From Rahnella ecdela (GTDB lineage Bacteria; Pseudomonadota; Gammaproteobacteria; Enterobacterales; Enterobacteriaceae): a stretch of 64,000 nucleotides of DNA. This document shows, one piece after another, positions 9,501 through 18,617 of this stretch. The stretch lies in contig NZ_JAFMOY010000124.1 of NCBI RefSeq assembly GCF_019049625.1, positions 1 to 64,000 of the forward strand, read 5' to 3'. Position 1 is the first letter of the stretch; every line of letters begins with the position of its first letter. Below the pieces are notes generated by a model. That model had not been told where the DNA came from and did not search any database. It worked only from the letters and a program-made list of their open reading frames with translations. Made by a program: the position numbers and the translations under genes.

Positions 9501-10514
9501 TCAGCCGGTAATATCCGCATAATAGCGCTGCGCCACATCAGGATGTGAGCGCAGCCGCCCTTTCAGGTAGTTGAAACCCACGTCGCGAAATAACGGATTG
9601 AGCGGATCACTGGCCTCGCCGCGCGCTTCATTTGCCAGCGCGTCAGGCAGCGGAAACAGTGGCACCACGGCGTCCAGCTGAGCGCCAAGGAAAAACGCCA
9701 GCGATAACCGTTCTTCTCCGGCTGGCGGCGAAATCACGCGATGCACGGTAGCGCGCAGATAACCGTTAGTCGCCAGCTCAAGCAGTTCGCCGATATTCAC
9801 CACCAGCGTACCCGGCACCGGCAAAGCCTCCACCCACTGATTCTCCTCAACCTCAACCTGCAACCCGCGTTGCTCATCCTGAAGTAAAAAGCTGAGAAAT
9901 CCGGAATCCTTATGCGCGCCCACGCCCTGATTTCCGCTGCCCTCTGCACGTCCCGGATAACGGATAAGCTTGATGTGCTCGTTAGGTTTTTCGCCGTAAA
10001 GCGGATCGAACGCGTCTTCCGGCAGTCTCAGCGCCAGCGCAAAAGCGCGCAAAAGACGCAATGACATCGCCGTCATTTCCTGCTGCCAGTGCAGCAGTAA
10101 CGGCCGCAGTTCCGGCAGTGCAGCGGGCCACTGATTCGGCCCCTGCAATCTCGCCCAGGCCGGTGTGTTATCGCTGACCGGCAGTGTCGGGCGTTCGGCA
10201 CCGAGATCAAACTGTTCGCGCCAGTCCGGCTGACCGCGAGTGATTTCCGAGGCAGCCCGGTTATAGCCGCGAAAATGTGAGGAGTGGATCATCGCTACAG
10301 AGAGTTTATCTTCTTCGGGCAGCGCAAAAAATTCACGTGATACCCGTTGCACATCACTCAGCAACTGCGCATCAACACCGTGATTTTTAAGGTAGAAGAA
10401 ACCAATTTCACGGGCGGCATAACGCAATTGTGAGAGAAACGCTTCGCGCTGATCCGGGGAACCCGAAAACTGGCTGAAGTCAATCAGGGGAATAGAGGTA
10501 GCATTCTGGCTCAT
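9501..10514 (-). CDS. 2-oxoglutarate/Fe(II) oxygenase, isopenicillin-N-synthase family
   Basis: The 337-residue protein begins with the DIOX_N segment IPLIDFSQFSGS and carries the Fe(II) facial triad as HKD in GVGAHKDSGFLSFLLQ and a distal His in RATVHRVISPPAGEERLSLAFF, whose ERLSLAFF segment includes the Arg that normally holds 2-oxoglutarate. The family includes hydroxylases and oxidases of many small substrates; this one cannot be assigned. The start at 10514 has GGAG ten bases upstream; in-frame sequence back to 10577 is not needed. The neighbouring upstream gene encodes an NAD-dependent beta-hydroxyacid dehydrogenase on the same strand. Confidence 0.85.
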   Translation of the reverse strand: MSQNATSIPLIDFSQFSGSPDQREAFLSQLRYAAREIGFFYLKNHGVDAQLLSDVQRVSREFFALPEEDKLSVAMIHSSHFRGYNRAASEITRGQPDWREQFDLGAERPTLPVSDNTPAWARLQGPNQWPAALPELRPLLLHWQQEMTAMSLRLLRAFALALRLPEDAFDPLYGEKPNEHIKLIRYPGRAEGSGNQGVGAHKDSGFLSFLLQDEQRGLQVEVEENQWVEALPVPGTLVVNIGELLELATNGYLRATVHRVISPPAGEERLSLAFFLGAQLDAVVPLFPLPDALANEARGEASDPLNPLFRDVGFNYLKGRLRSHPDVAQRYYADITG

Positions 10515-10690
10515 TGCGCACTCCGTAATGACAGGAACAAGGCTCAACGCTATCACAACGTCTGAACAGCTGACCAATAGCCAGATGGTCTGGTTTATAT
10601 TGCAGGGTTATGAAAAATTAACGAATACAGCTGAAAAACGCAGGAATTACCGGCTCATCCGTGAGCCAGTGATGAAGTTGTTTCGGGGAT

Positions 10691-11590
10691 TTATTGAGAA
10701 GATTTGCTGCCAAGGTAACGATAAACCACTGCCAGATCCTTGTCGCCATAACCGCCATCAACGGCACCCTGCCAGGTCTGACTGATGCGTTTCATCACCG
10801 GTAATTCAAGCTTGCTGCCCGCTTCAATGGCCAGATTGATATCTTTCAGCGCCCAGGTCAGTTGCATCTGCGGAGTATAATCGCCGCTTTTGAACATCTC
10901 CATTTTGCCTTTGATATAAGGCGCAGCCAGCGGGCCACCTTCCAGCACATTCCACAGGTCATCGGTAGTGAATCCCAGTTCTTCTGCCAGTTGCGTGCTT
11001 TCCGCAATCCCTTCCATCATGGCAATCAGCCAGGCATTAACGACCAGCTTCATTTTTGAGGCACGACCCGCTTCGCCCAACCATTTGGTGGCTTTAGAAA
11101 TCGCGGCAAAAACCGGCTCAATTGCCGCGCCCTTTTCACGATCGCCGCTGGCCAGCACCACAATCTGTGCCTGTTCTGCGGGGGCTTTGGTGCCGGAAAC
11201 CGGTGCGTCAAAGAACACAACATCCGGACGCTGCGCCTTAATCAGCGCTATCAGCGATTCGGTACCCTCCACGCCAAGCGTGCCCATCTGCGCGATAATC
11301 CCGCCCTGTTTCAGGCCAGCGAGCAAACCATTATCGCCCTGATAAACCTCCAGCGACGTTGCCGCGTCAGACAGCATGGTGATCACCACATCCGCGCCTT
11401 GTGAGGCCTCACGCGGCGTCTGACCCCGCACCGCGCCAGCTTCCACTAAATCATCACCACGGGAAGGCGTGCGGTTCCACACGCGGGTAGCGAATCCTTT
11501 TTTAAGCAGGTTTGCGGCAAATGCATGCCCCATTGCGCCCAGTCCCAGCACTGCGACGACAGGTTGTTGCGAAAAGGTTTGCTGACTCAT
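10691..11590 (-). CDS. NAD(P)-dependent beta-hydroxyacid dehydrogenase family oxidoreductase
   Basis: The 299-residue protein has an N-terminal Rossmann fold with GLGAMGHAFAANLLKKG and NRT, so NADP is plausible. It also has the family substrate motif DAPVSGTKAPAEQAQ and a catalytic Lys in SKMKLVVNAWLIAMMEGIAE. These identify the 3-hydroxyisobutyrate/tartronate-semialdehyde/glyoxylate reductase group. Length matches the family. The exact substrate is unknown. It lies upstream of the 2-oxoglutarate oxygenase gene with a gap of 176 bases. Confidence 0.85.
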   Translation of the reverse strand: MSQQTFSQQPVVAVLGLGAMGHAFAANLLKKGFATRVWNRTPSRGDDLVEAGAVRGQTPREASQGADVVITMLSDAATSLEVYQGDNGLLAGLKQGGIIAQMGTLGVEGTESLIALIKAQRPDVVFFDAPVSGTKAPAEQAQIVVLASGDREKGAAIEPVFAAISKATKWLGEAGRASKMKLVVNAWLIAMMEGIAESTQLAEELGFTTDDLWNVLEGGPLAAPYIKGKMEMFKSGDYTPQMQLTWALKDINLAIEAGSKLELPVMKRISQTWQGAVDGGYGDKDLAVVYRYLGSKSSQ

Positions 11591-11810
11591 GCCTTACTCC
11601 TTGCGTGAACAATCAATAATGTAAAAAGGCTAACATCACAGGTCTTTGCTGCGATAGTGGGTTCTGTAAGCGAATGCAACAGAAAGGCTGATATTACTTA
11701 ACCAATGCTGACTAAGTGGCGTAACATACGCGCTTTCGTGTCCGGGAGTGACCGCGAATTATCCGGGCAGCTTATGATTTGACTGATAATTATCAGGAGT
11801 AGCAAGCATT

Positions 11811-12182
11811 ATGAGTAAAGTCGTTTTAATCGGGATCATTTCAGTCATTTTCGTATTGATGGTTGTGATGCTGGGTTCTGTCTATGTTTACCCGTGGTGG
11901 ATGCAGCGTTCAAGCGAAGGCGCATGTGCGCAGATAACCAAAGACAACGCCATTGATACCGTGACCCGTGACTACATGGAAAACCGCATCCCGAACTGGG
12001 GTAATGATAAAGACAATATGGGTACGTCCGTGCCGGTTCTGAACTTTATCAGCGATGATGTGAAAGAAGACAAAGGGACTTACAACATCCCCTTCAGCGC
12101 GAAAGGCCCGAATGGCACGCTGAGTTATGTCGCGCACTTCAACTGTTCCAACCATTATGTGAAGTATTCCACCGTCGATTAA
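11811..12182 (+). CDS. Uncharacterised membrane-anchored protein
   Basis: I do not recognise this 123-residue protein. Residues 3-27 form one strongly hydrophobic helix, followed by YPWWMQR and then a soluble, probably periplasmic domain of about 95 residues. The domain contains one Cys near its start (EGACAQITKD) and one near its end (AHFNCSNHYV), so a disulfide is possible. GGAGTAGCAAGC before the ATG supplies a good ribosome site, and coding is clear from composition. It is divergent from the oxidoreductase gene and lies just before the Fur-controlled receptor gene. Confidence 0.7.
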   Translation: MSKVVLIGIISVIFVLMVVMLGSVYVYPWWMQRSSEGACAQITKDNAIDTVTRDYMENRIPNWGNDKDNMGTSVPVLNFISDDVKEDKGTYNIPFSAKGPNGTLSYVAHFNCSNHYVKYSTVD

Positions 12183-12273
12183 GTGTTTCCCTCCCTGTCT
12201 TCGGGGAGGGTTACCTATTTGTAAGTAATAAAACATCGGATATTACTTCCCTTTGTCAAAACGCGAATTAAAA

Positions 12274-12295
12274 TGCAAACCGTTATCATTTGCAT
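12274..12295. promoter_or_regulatory. Fur box upstream of the siderophore receptor gene
   Basis: ATGCAAA and TTTGCAT are exact inverted arms around CCGTTATCA, with the GTTATCATTTGCAT half resembling the GATAATGATAATCATTATC Fur consensus. It sits 32 bases upstream of the receptor start, so iron-dependent repression is likely. Confidence 0.7.
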
Positions 12296-12326
12296 TAATT
12301 GCTTTTTTTCTCAGGGAAATATTCAC

Positions 12327-14456
12327 ATGTCATCAACTACAGCCCCACGCAGGACTGTCTGCGGATTGAAAAAATCCGTACTCGCACTCGCTATTCTCCA
12401 CTGCACACCCCTTCTGGCCGCTGCGCCAGCATCTGAAGAATCAATTATCGTTAACGGGCAAACCGACAGCCTGGACACGACCGACTACAGCGCTACACAA
12501 AGCTCAACCGCCAGCAAAAGCGATACACCGCTCAATGAAACGCCGCAATCGGTCAGCGTAGTCACGCAATCCATGATCCGGGATTACGACGTCACCTCGC
12601 TGGATGATGCGATGAAGTTCGTCAGCGGCGTCACTCAGGGCAATACGCTGGGCGGCACCGAAGATGGCTTTGTAAAACGCGGCTTTGGTGCCAACAGCGA
12701 CGGCTCAATCCTGATTGACGGCGTGCGCAGTAATCAGGGGCTGGGCTTTGATTCAACCATCGATCATATTGAAGTGCTGAAGGGATCGGCGTCCCTGCTT
12801 TATGGGATCCAAAATCCGGGCGGCGTGATCAACATGATCAGTAAAAAACCGCAGTACGAATGGAACACCCGGGTCAGTGGTCGTACGGGTGGATTTGGTG
12901 GCGGCGCGGGCACGCTGGATGTGACCGGCCCGCTCGGTAACGGTTTCGCGTTTCGTATGATTGCAGAGCGACAGTACGAAGATTACTGGCGCAATTTCGG
13001 CAGTGATTCACATACCCTTCTTGCACCTTCACTGAGCTGGTATGGCGATAAAGCCAGTTTCAATGTCAGCTATCAGGAATATAAATACGACGTGCCTTAC
13101 GACCGCGGCACAGCGTTCATTAACGGCAAACCGGTGAATATTCCGTATAACCGCCGTCTTGATGAACTGGCCAACCATGCCTGGGGCAAAACTAAACGGC
13201 TGAATACCAGCTGGGAATACCAGGTGAGTGATGACTGGAAAACCCGTCTGACCTACGCCTGGCAGCAACGCCGTTACGACAGCAATGAGGTCCGCGCCAC
13301 CGCTGTGAATACCGAAACCGGTGCTGTTACCCGCCGGGCCGATGCCAACCGCGGGTTTAACCATCAGACCAGCTATACGTCATGGGACTGGATCGGTAAT
13401 CAGGAAATTTTCGGCATGATGAATGACCTGCTAATTGGCGTCGATTACGAGAAAAACGAAACCTATAAACAGTATTCCTATCGCGGGAAAACCTTCAGCA
13501 CCTTCAATATGTACGATCCGGTGTATGGCGTTGAGCCTATCACCAACAGCAGTACCTATTCAGACAGCAACAGTAATCTGCGCAATACGCTCTACAATAA
13601 ATCGGTTTATCTGAAAGACAGTATCCATCTGACGGATAAATGGATCGGTGTGGTTGGTGGCCGTTATCAGCACTACAACCAGAAACAGACGTCGGGATTT
13701 GTGACGCCGACGCAAAGTCTGGACGATACCGATAACAAGTTCCTGCCGCAGATCGGTGTGGTTTACAAAATGACCGATGATTTGTCGTTTTACGCCAACT
13801 ACAGCAAGTCGTTCACCCCTTCCACGGATACCGACGATGACGGCAATGTAGCGAAACCGGAGCTGGGCACGACGTATGAAGTGGGCACCAAATGGCAGAT
13901 TTCGCCGCGTCTGGACGCTACGCTGGCGGTGTATCGCATTGATGAAGAAGATATGTCGGTCTATATCAATGGCGTGACGCGCAATATTCCGAAAGCCCGG
14001 TCTACCGGCGCGGAGCTGGAGATGAACGGAGAAATTGCTCAGGACTGGAATATCACGGCTAACTACAGCTACGACAAAACTGAAATCACCGAAGATAACG
14101 TCAACAAATCAAACGTCGGCAACCGTCTGGTCAATGCGCCGACCAATATGGGCAGCCTGTATCTGAGCCATACGATGCGCTGGCAGATTTTACCGGGAGA
14201 TTTTCGTGTAGGTGGCGGTGCGCGTTATGTGGGCAGCCGTGCGGGCGATCCGGAAAACAGCTTCACCATGCCGGATTACACCGTCGCAGATGCGTTTGTC
14301 GCCTGGGATAATCAGCTGCTGGGTAAACATACTCAGATCAAACTGAACGTGAACAACCTGTTCGACAAAGAGTATTACTCTTCCAGCGCCGGTAACTTGC
14401 GGGTCATTGAAGGTGAACCGCGCAACGTGGTGCTGTCCGCCGCCGTTGATTTCTAA
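12327..14456 (+). CDS. TonB-dependent siderophore receptor
   Basis: The 709-residue outer-membrane receptor has a signal peptide (about 1-36, ending near LLAAAPA), a TonB-box-like ESIIVNG, and a plug domain with NETPQSVSVVTQSMI and KGSASLLYGIQNPGGVINMI. The 22-strand barrel follows, with the C-terminal NLFDKEYY and a terminal Phe in AAVDF. The KRGFGA-type plug resembles ferric-hydroxamate and related siderophore receptors such as FhuE/FcuA, but the ligand is inferred only at family level. The start at 12327 follows CAGGGAAA; an upstream in-frame ATG lies inside the Fur box. A binding-protein gene converges on it. Confidence 0.88.
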   Translation: MSSTTAPRRTVCGLKKSVLALAILHCTPLLAAAPASEESIIVNGQTDSLDTTDYSATQSSTASKSDTPLNETPQSVSVVTQSMIRDYDVTSLDDAMKFVSGVTQGNTLGGTEDGFVKRGFGANSDGSILIDGVRSNQGLGFDSTIDHIEVLKGSASLLYGIQNPGGVINMISKKPQYEWNTRVSGRTGGFGGGAGTLDVTGPLGNGFAFRMIAERQYEDYWRNFGSDSHTLLAPSLSWYGDKASFNVSYQEYKYDVPYDRGTAFINGKPVNIPYNRRLDELANHAWGKTKRLNTSWEYQVSDDWKTRLTYAWQQRRYDSNEVRATAVNTETGAVTRRADANRGFNHQTSYTSWDWIGNQEIFGMMNDLLIGVDYEKNETYKQYSYRGKTFSTFNMYDPVYGVEPITNSSTYSDSNSNLRNTLYNKSVYLKDSIHLTDKWIGVVGGRYQHYNQKQTSGFVTPTQSLDDTDNKFLPQIGVVYKMTDDLSFYANYSKSFTPSTDTDDDGNVAKPELGTTYEVGTKWQISPRLDATLAVYRIDEEDMSVYINGVTRNIPKARSTGAELEMNGEIAQDWNITANYSYDKTEITEDNVNKSNVGNRLVNAPTNMGSLYLSHTMRWQILPGDFRVGGGARYVGSRAGDPENSFTMPDYTVADAFVAWDNQLLGKHTQIKLNVNNLFDKEYYSSSAGNLRVIEGEPRNVVLSAAVDF

Positions 14457-14492
14457 GGTTATTGACTTCTAAAACTGTGTTCGCAAAGCAAG

Positions 14493-14517
14493 CCGGCACT
14501 GAAATGTGCCGGTTATT
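14493..14517. terminator. Terminator in the receptor/binding-protein gap
   Basis: CCGGCAC and GTGCCGG form a perfect 7-bp stem with a 6-base loop, followed by TTATTT. It lies between the convergent receptor and binding-protein genes and may serve either. Confidence 0.6.
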
Positions 14518-14525
14518 TAATGACA

Positions 14526-15665
14526 TTACTTAGCCGGTTTTGCAGGCAGCGTCGCCCAGTAGGTGCCTCCGTAAGGGATCGGCAGGAATTGGGTATACAG
14601 ATCTTTCATCGTCTGTTGCGGATCCACATCAGCGAATAACTGCGGATACATTGTTTTCGCAAACACTTCCACATCCACCATATGATAAGGGCTCAGGTAG
14701 AAGTTATGCCAGACGCTGTACGCACGCCCTTCCCGCACGGCTTTCAGCGTCGATAACACCGGCTGATTATCCATCACCTCGCGGAAACTCTGCTCTGCCT
14801 GCTGTTGCGTCACCTGCGGTCCCAGCATCAGATTAGACACCCGCTTCCCTTCCGGGCCCGCCATGCCGGTGGTGATATATACATCCGGATCCGCCATGAT
14901 CACTTTCTCGGCATTCAGGTCACCGTAAACCCCTGCAAAAGCGCCTTTGGCAATGTTATCTCCGCCCGCGAACGCCAGCAAATCGGCCAGATTTCCGTGT
15001 GAAACGGTCGTACAGCATCCCTCACGCCTGCCAAGATGCAGCTGCAACATGATGGTCGTACGCTTCCCCTGAAAAGCGGCAATACGCTCGCGGATCCGCT
15101 CCATATGCTGCTGATAAAAAGCAATAAAGCGCGCTGCTTTTTGCGGATTGTTCAGCACATCTCCCAGTAACTTCACGCTGGGGATCGTGTTATGCAGTTG
15201 ATCAACGCGCAGATCGACGTAGATCACCGGGATCTTAGCATTCGTCAGAGCAATCTCCATCTGGTCACGGTCGCTTTGTTTTTTGGCATAAACCGGCAGG
15301 ATCACCAGATCTGGTTTGAGCGCAATGACCTTCTCGGCATTGATCTGCGTGTAATTGTTCTGACCGAGCAGCGGAATGTCGGCAATTTGCCCAAACGCTT
15401 TCACGTACATCGCCCAGCTCTGCGCATCGAGCTGCGCCATGTCTCCCGGCCAGCCCACCACGTGCTGCGCCGGATTGCCGTCCTGAACCAGTGCCAGCGT
15501 ATAAAGCATCCGGCTCTCACCTAACACGATACGCTGCGGTTTATCCGGCACTTCCACCGTGCGGTGAGTAATATCCGTTACCGTTCTGGCCTGCGCCAGT
15601 CCTGCAAAGCCTTGTCCGGCAAACAACAGGCAGGAAACCCACAGTGACGTACTAAATTTGCGCAT
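14526..15665 (-). CDS. Siderophore ABC transporter periplasmic binding protein
   Basis: The 379-residue protein has a signal peptide ending near LAQA and the class III binding-protein fold (FecB/BtuF-like). PQRIVLGESRMLYTLAL starts the N-lobe, INAEKVIALKPDLVILP comes next, and GDLNAEKVIMADPDVYITTG starts the C-lobe. It should carry an iron-siderophore or other chelate to an inner-membrane ABC permease, but no permease or ATPase gene is adjacent. The Fur box upstream and the convergent TonB receptor suggest the two act in one uptake route. Confidence 0.85.
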   Translation of the reverse strand: MRKFSTSLWVSCLLFAGQGFAGLAQARTVTDITHRTVEVPDKPQRIVLGESRMLYTLALVQDGNPAQHVVGWPGDMAQLDAQSWAMYVKAFGQIADIPLLGQNNYTQINAEKVIALKPDLVILPVYAKKQSDRDQMEIALTNAKIPVIYVDLRVDQLHNTIPSVKLLGDVLNNPQKAARFIAFYQQHMERIRERIAAFQGKRTTIMLQLHLGRREGCCTTVSHGNLADLLAFAGGDNIAKGAFAGVYGDLNAEKVIMADPDVYITTGMAGPEGKRVSNLMLGPQVTQQQAEQSFREVMDNQPVLSTLKAVREGRAYSVWHNFYLSPYHMVDVEVFAKTMYPQLFADVDPQQTMKDLYTQFLPIPYGGTYWATLPAKPAK

Positions 15666-15714
15666 AACACCTCAGGAACAGATCAAGAATATCGGGATCA
15701 ATAACAAAGGCTGA

Positions 15715-15733
15715 GATGATAATGATTATCGAT
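15715..15733. promoter_or_regulatory. Fur box upstream of the binding-protein gene
   Basis: GATAATGATTATC at 15718-15730 is a near-perfect match to the Fur consensus core and is flanked by further matching bases. It lies about 50 bases upstream of the start at 15665. Confidence 0.85.
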
Positions 15734-15849
15734 TAATGTCGCAATGCGCAGGGAGGGAACATCCGCAGAGATAAAGTCAGCGCCCGCAGCGACTCCGGGG
15801 CGTAATTCGACTACACTGGTAGCCACTTTCCTCACAGGATGCAGTAACC

Positions 15850-16116
15850 ATGAAAAGACTGACTCAACAAGATATGACGGAAAGCGAGCAGCGTGAGCTG
15901 AAAACTCTGCTGGATAAAGCCCGCAAAGCAAAGGGCCGTGAACTGACGAATTCGGAAAATAACCGAATCAAAGATGATTACATCGACACACTGATGGCAG
16001 AAAAAGAAAAAGTGGCAGCTAAAGCCCGCGCTGAAAAGCGTCGTAATAAAGCCGTGCCAAGTACCTCCGCAACCTATGACTGGACTGCCCGCACCCATCC
16101 GCGTGGCCGTCGTTAA
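15850..16116 (+). CDS. yjbD: YjbD-like protein (DUF3811)
   Basis: The 88-residue basic, mostly helical protein matches E. coli YjbD along its length. Both share the LTQxDMTESEQRELKTLL start, a central LTNSExN segment followed by YIDxLMA, and the TRGRR-type C-terminus (HPRGRR here). Function is unknown. AGGATG lies upstream of the ATG. It converges on the rhodanese operon. Confidence 0.85.
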   Translation: MKRLTQQDMTESEQRELKTLLDKARKAKGRELTNSENNRIKDDYIDTLMAEKEKVAAKARAEKRRNKAVPSTSATYDWTARTHPRGRR

Positions 16117-16127
16117 GCATTAACAGA

Positions 16128-16152
16128 GCCTCTGCGTTCCTCACGCAGAGGC
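16128..16152. terminator. Bidirectional terminator-like hairpin
   Basis: GCCTCTGCGT pairs perfectly with ACGCAGAGGC over a 5-base loop between the convergent yjbD and rhodanese genes. There is no long T run, so efficiency is uncertain. Confidence 0.6.
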
Positions 16153-16165
16153 CACAGCGTTCAAC

Positions 16166-17785
16166 CTAACCCGCTAATAACTTAAAACCGTGTGTCCCGT
16201 CCTTCTCCAGCTGCGCCACCAAACCATATTCCCAGTCGAGATAATCCTGCATGGCCTGCGGGCTGACATTTGTCCCTTCATACGGACGCTTATAGCGATC
16301 TTGCACATTGTCCAGATACGCCGATTTGCCGCGCTCCAGAGGTAAGCCAGCCGCAATCCAGCCGACCGTGCCTTTTTCCAGCAAATACACCTCTTTACCT
16401 GTCAGCGCAGCCACTTCCGTGACAGCGTAACGTGCCAGTAACCCGCTGGTACAGGTGATCACCCACCGTTGTTTATCAGGCTGTGCGGCGATGATCTGCG
16501 GGATATTGGCGCGTGTCGTCCAGATTGCGCCGGGAATACGCCGGTTGAGGAAGTTGGCGCTGGTGGTGAGATCAATAACGCCGGTGTTTTCGTCGCTCAG
16601 CCAGTTCAGCAGTTGATCCGGTTTAACGGATTCCACTGCCGGAGCCGGAGTCACCTGCGCCTGCCAGTCACCCTGCTCTGTCAGATTATCCGGCTGAACA
16701 TCAGCCACATACACTTCCCAGTTCATCTGCGCCAGCCACGAGGCTGTCATGCGCGCACGTACACCGTCATTATCCACCAGCACGATGCGCGCACCGCGCA
16801 CGGTCGCCGTGTGATCGGTTTCCTGAACCAACTGACCGCCTGCGACATGACGTGAACCCGCCAGATGACCAGCACGGAATTCGTCGGCTGTGCGCACATC
16901 AAACAGATACAACGTCCGTGTATCATCGCGCTGCCAGTCGAGGACTTGTGACAACGTCACATAATGAACACCAGCCCGAATCGCCAGTGCCTGCGCGCCT
17001 TTCAGAGCAAATACCCTGGCGCTTTCGCTAAGGTCAGGAAAATGCGCCACCTGATTGTGCGCCAGGGTCTGACCGGCCAGCGTCCAGCCAATGGTTCCGT
17101 TACGTAAGGCCGTCACCGGCTGAGTCACACCGGCATTGATCAGCGACTGCGTGCCGATAATGCTGCGGGTTCGTCCGGCGCAGTTGATGACAATATGTGT
17201 TTTTTCATCCGGCACCACATCGCGGATACGCAGCGCCAGTTCGCCGCCCGGAACGCTGACGCCGCCGGGAATACTCATGGCCTGAAACTCATCAAAGCGA
17301 CGAACATCCAGCACCGCAATGTTTGCCCCCTGCTGTTGCAGCGCCAGCACTTGTTCTGCACTCAGCGACGGCGTGTGGTAATGATGTTCCACCCATTCAC
17401 CAAAGGCTTTACTCGGTGCGTTTACATCAATAAAGATTTCGCCGCCCGCTTCGCGCCAGCCAGCAAGGTCACCTGCCAGCAAAGCGATATTCTGATAGCC
17501 CTGCGATTTCAGAAATTCTGCGGCACGCACCGCTTTACGCTCACCACGAGCCGCATCGTAAAACTCGCCGTTATCGTACAAAATAATGGCCGTGCGGCGA
17601 TTGGGAATACGATCCAGCACTTCCAGTTCCAGCTTTGACAGCGAAAGATTGGCCGCAAACAGCGGATGTCCGGTGGCAAATGCCGCTTCCTCACGCACAT
17701 CAACCAGGGCGACTTCGTGCCCTACACGCAGGGCATTATGCAGCTCGGAAAAATGGCGCAATGGCCACGAATGCAAATCAGTCAT
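16166..17785 (-). CDS. Four-domain rhodanese-related sulfurtransferase
   Basis: The 539-residue protein contains four rhodanese modules (about 10-115, 140-240, 275-365 and 385-485). The second has the active-site loop NCAGRTRSIIG with Cys202, and the fourth TCTSGLLARYAV with Cys445. In the first and third the Cys position is occupied by Asp (YDNGEFYDA, VDNDGVRARM), so these are probably structural. It should transfer sulfane sulfur to or from a thiol acceptor. The start overlaps the end of the cysteine dioxygenase gene by 8 bases, which indicates translational coupling and a joint role in thiol-sulfur breakdown. Confidence 0.88.
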   Translation of the reverse strand: MTDLHSWPLRHFSELHNALRVGHEVALVDVREEAAFATGHPLFAANLSLSKLELEVLDRIPNRRTAIILYDNGEFYDAARGERKAVRAAEFLKSQGYQNIALLAGDLAGWREAGGEIFIDVNAPSKAFGEWVEHHYHTPSLSAEQVLALQQQGANIAVLDVRRFDEFQAMSIPGGVSVPGGELALRIRDVVPDEKTHIVINCAGRTRSIIGTQSLINAGVTQPVTALRNGTIGWTLAGQTLAHNQVAHFPDLSESARVFALKGAQALAIRAGVHYVTLSQVLDWQRDDTRTLYLFDVRTADEFRAGHLAGSRHVAGGQLVQETDHTATVRGARIVLVDNDGVRARMTASWLAQMNWEVYVADVQPDNLTEQGDWQAQVTPAPAVESVKPDQLLNWLSDENTGVIDLTTSANFLNRRIPGAIWTTRANIPQIIAAQPDKQRWVITCTSGLLARYAVTEVAALTGKEVYLLEKGTVGWIAAGLPLERGKSAYLDNVQDRYKRPYEGTNVSPQAMQDYLDWEYGLVAQLEKDGTHGFKLLAG

Positions 17786-18383
17786 GGGTTTTCTCTTTGG
17801 ACAGATCCCAGATATTGGGAAGATAGGAACCGGAATAGCCGGAAATAAAGGTTTTCTCAGTGCCGTCCGGCAGATAAACCGCCCGTGATACCGCACCGAT
17901 ATTATCGCCGTACACATGAATACTGACCGACACACGGTCGCTGTAAACATTACTCACCTGATGGATATCCAGCACATCCGGCGCAATTTTCTCGACGTCC
18001 CCCGGTTGCAGAGTGACGGGTTTGCCTTCCGGTTGCAGTGTTCCGTCGGGATGGCGTGCAAAGTTCTGACTGACTTCTGAACCACGCAGCATGCCAATCA
18101 ATCCCCAGACCCGGTGATCATGAACGGGCGTTTTTTGCCCCGGTCCCCAGACAAAACTTACGACCGAAAATCGCGAAAGCGGATCGGCATACAACAGATA
18201 TTGCTGATAATGCTCAGGATGCGGTTGAGCAAACTCGTCCGGCAGCCAGTTGTCATGACGGATGAGTTCAGCCAGCAGACGACTTCCCTGCGCCAGAGTT
18301 TCTGTCTGCCCGTGCGGTTCCTGCACCAGACGTGTGAAATCCGCCAGAAACTGCCGCAGCGGCGCTACCTGTAATGTTGTCAT
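17778..18383 (-). CDS. Cysteine dioxygenase family thiol dioxygenase
   Basis: The 201-residue cupin has the bacterial CDO signature: PVHDHRVWGLIGMLRG supplies His88 and His90 and DIHQVSN supplies His141, the three iron ligands. The family oxidises L-cysteine to cysteine sulfinate, or 3-mercaptopropionate to its sulfinate, and the sequence alone does not decide between them. It is the first gene of a two-gene operon with the rhodanese, divergent from a LysR regulator that is its probable controller. Confidence 0.85.
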   Translation of the reverse strand: MTTLQVAPLRQFLADFTRLVQEPHGQTETLAQGSRLLAELIRHDNWLPDEFAQPHPEHYQQYLLYADPLSRFSVVSFVWGPGQKTPVHDHRVWGLIGMLRGSEVSQNFARHPDGTLQPEGKPVTLQPGDVEKIAPDVLDIHQVSNVYSDRVSVSIHVYGDNIGAVSRAVYLPDGTEKTFISGYSGSYLPNIWDLSKEKTHD

Positions 18384-18617
18384 CGCTTTCCTCTTTTCTT
18401 TATGTCATCAGCGTCACATCAGCATCGTTATCACCACAGGCTAGCACCGGCGAAACACAACCAAAATTCATTTTATGGATAAGCTAATATGCAAATCACA
18501 CATAAAAATGTGCATCAGGGTCCAGCTTCCCACCTAAAATTGTTTTATCCTGCCTGACTGATCAATGACGATTTCTGGCAAAAGAATGGCCATAAAGATT
18601 GCTAATAAAGAGTGCCG

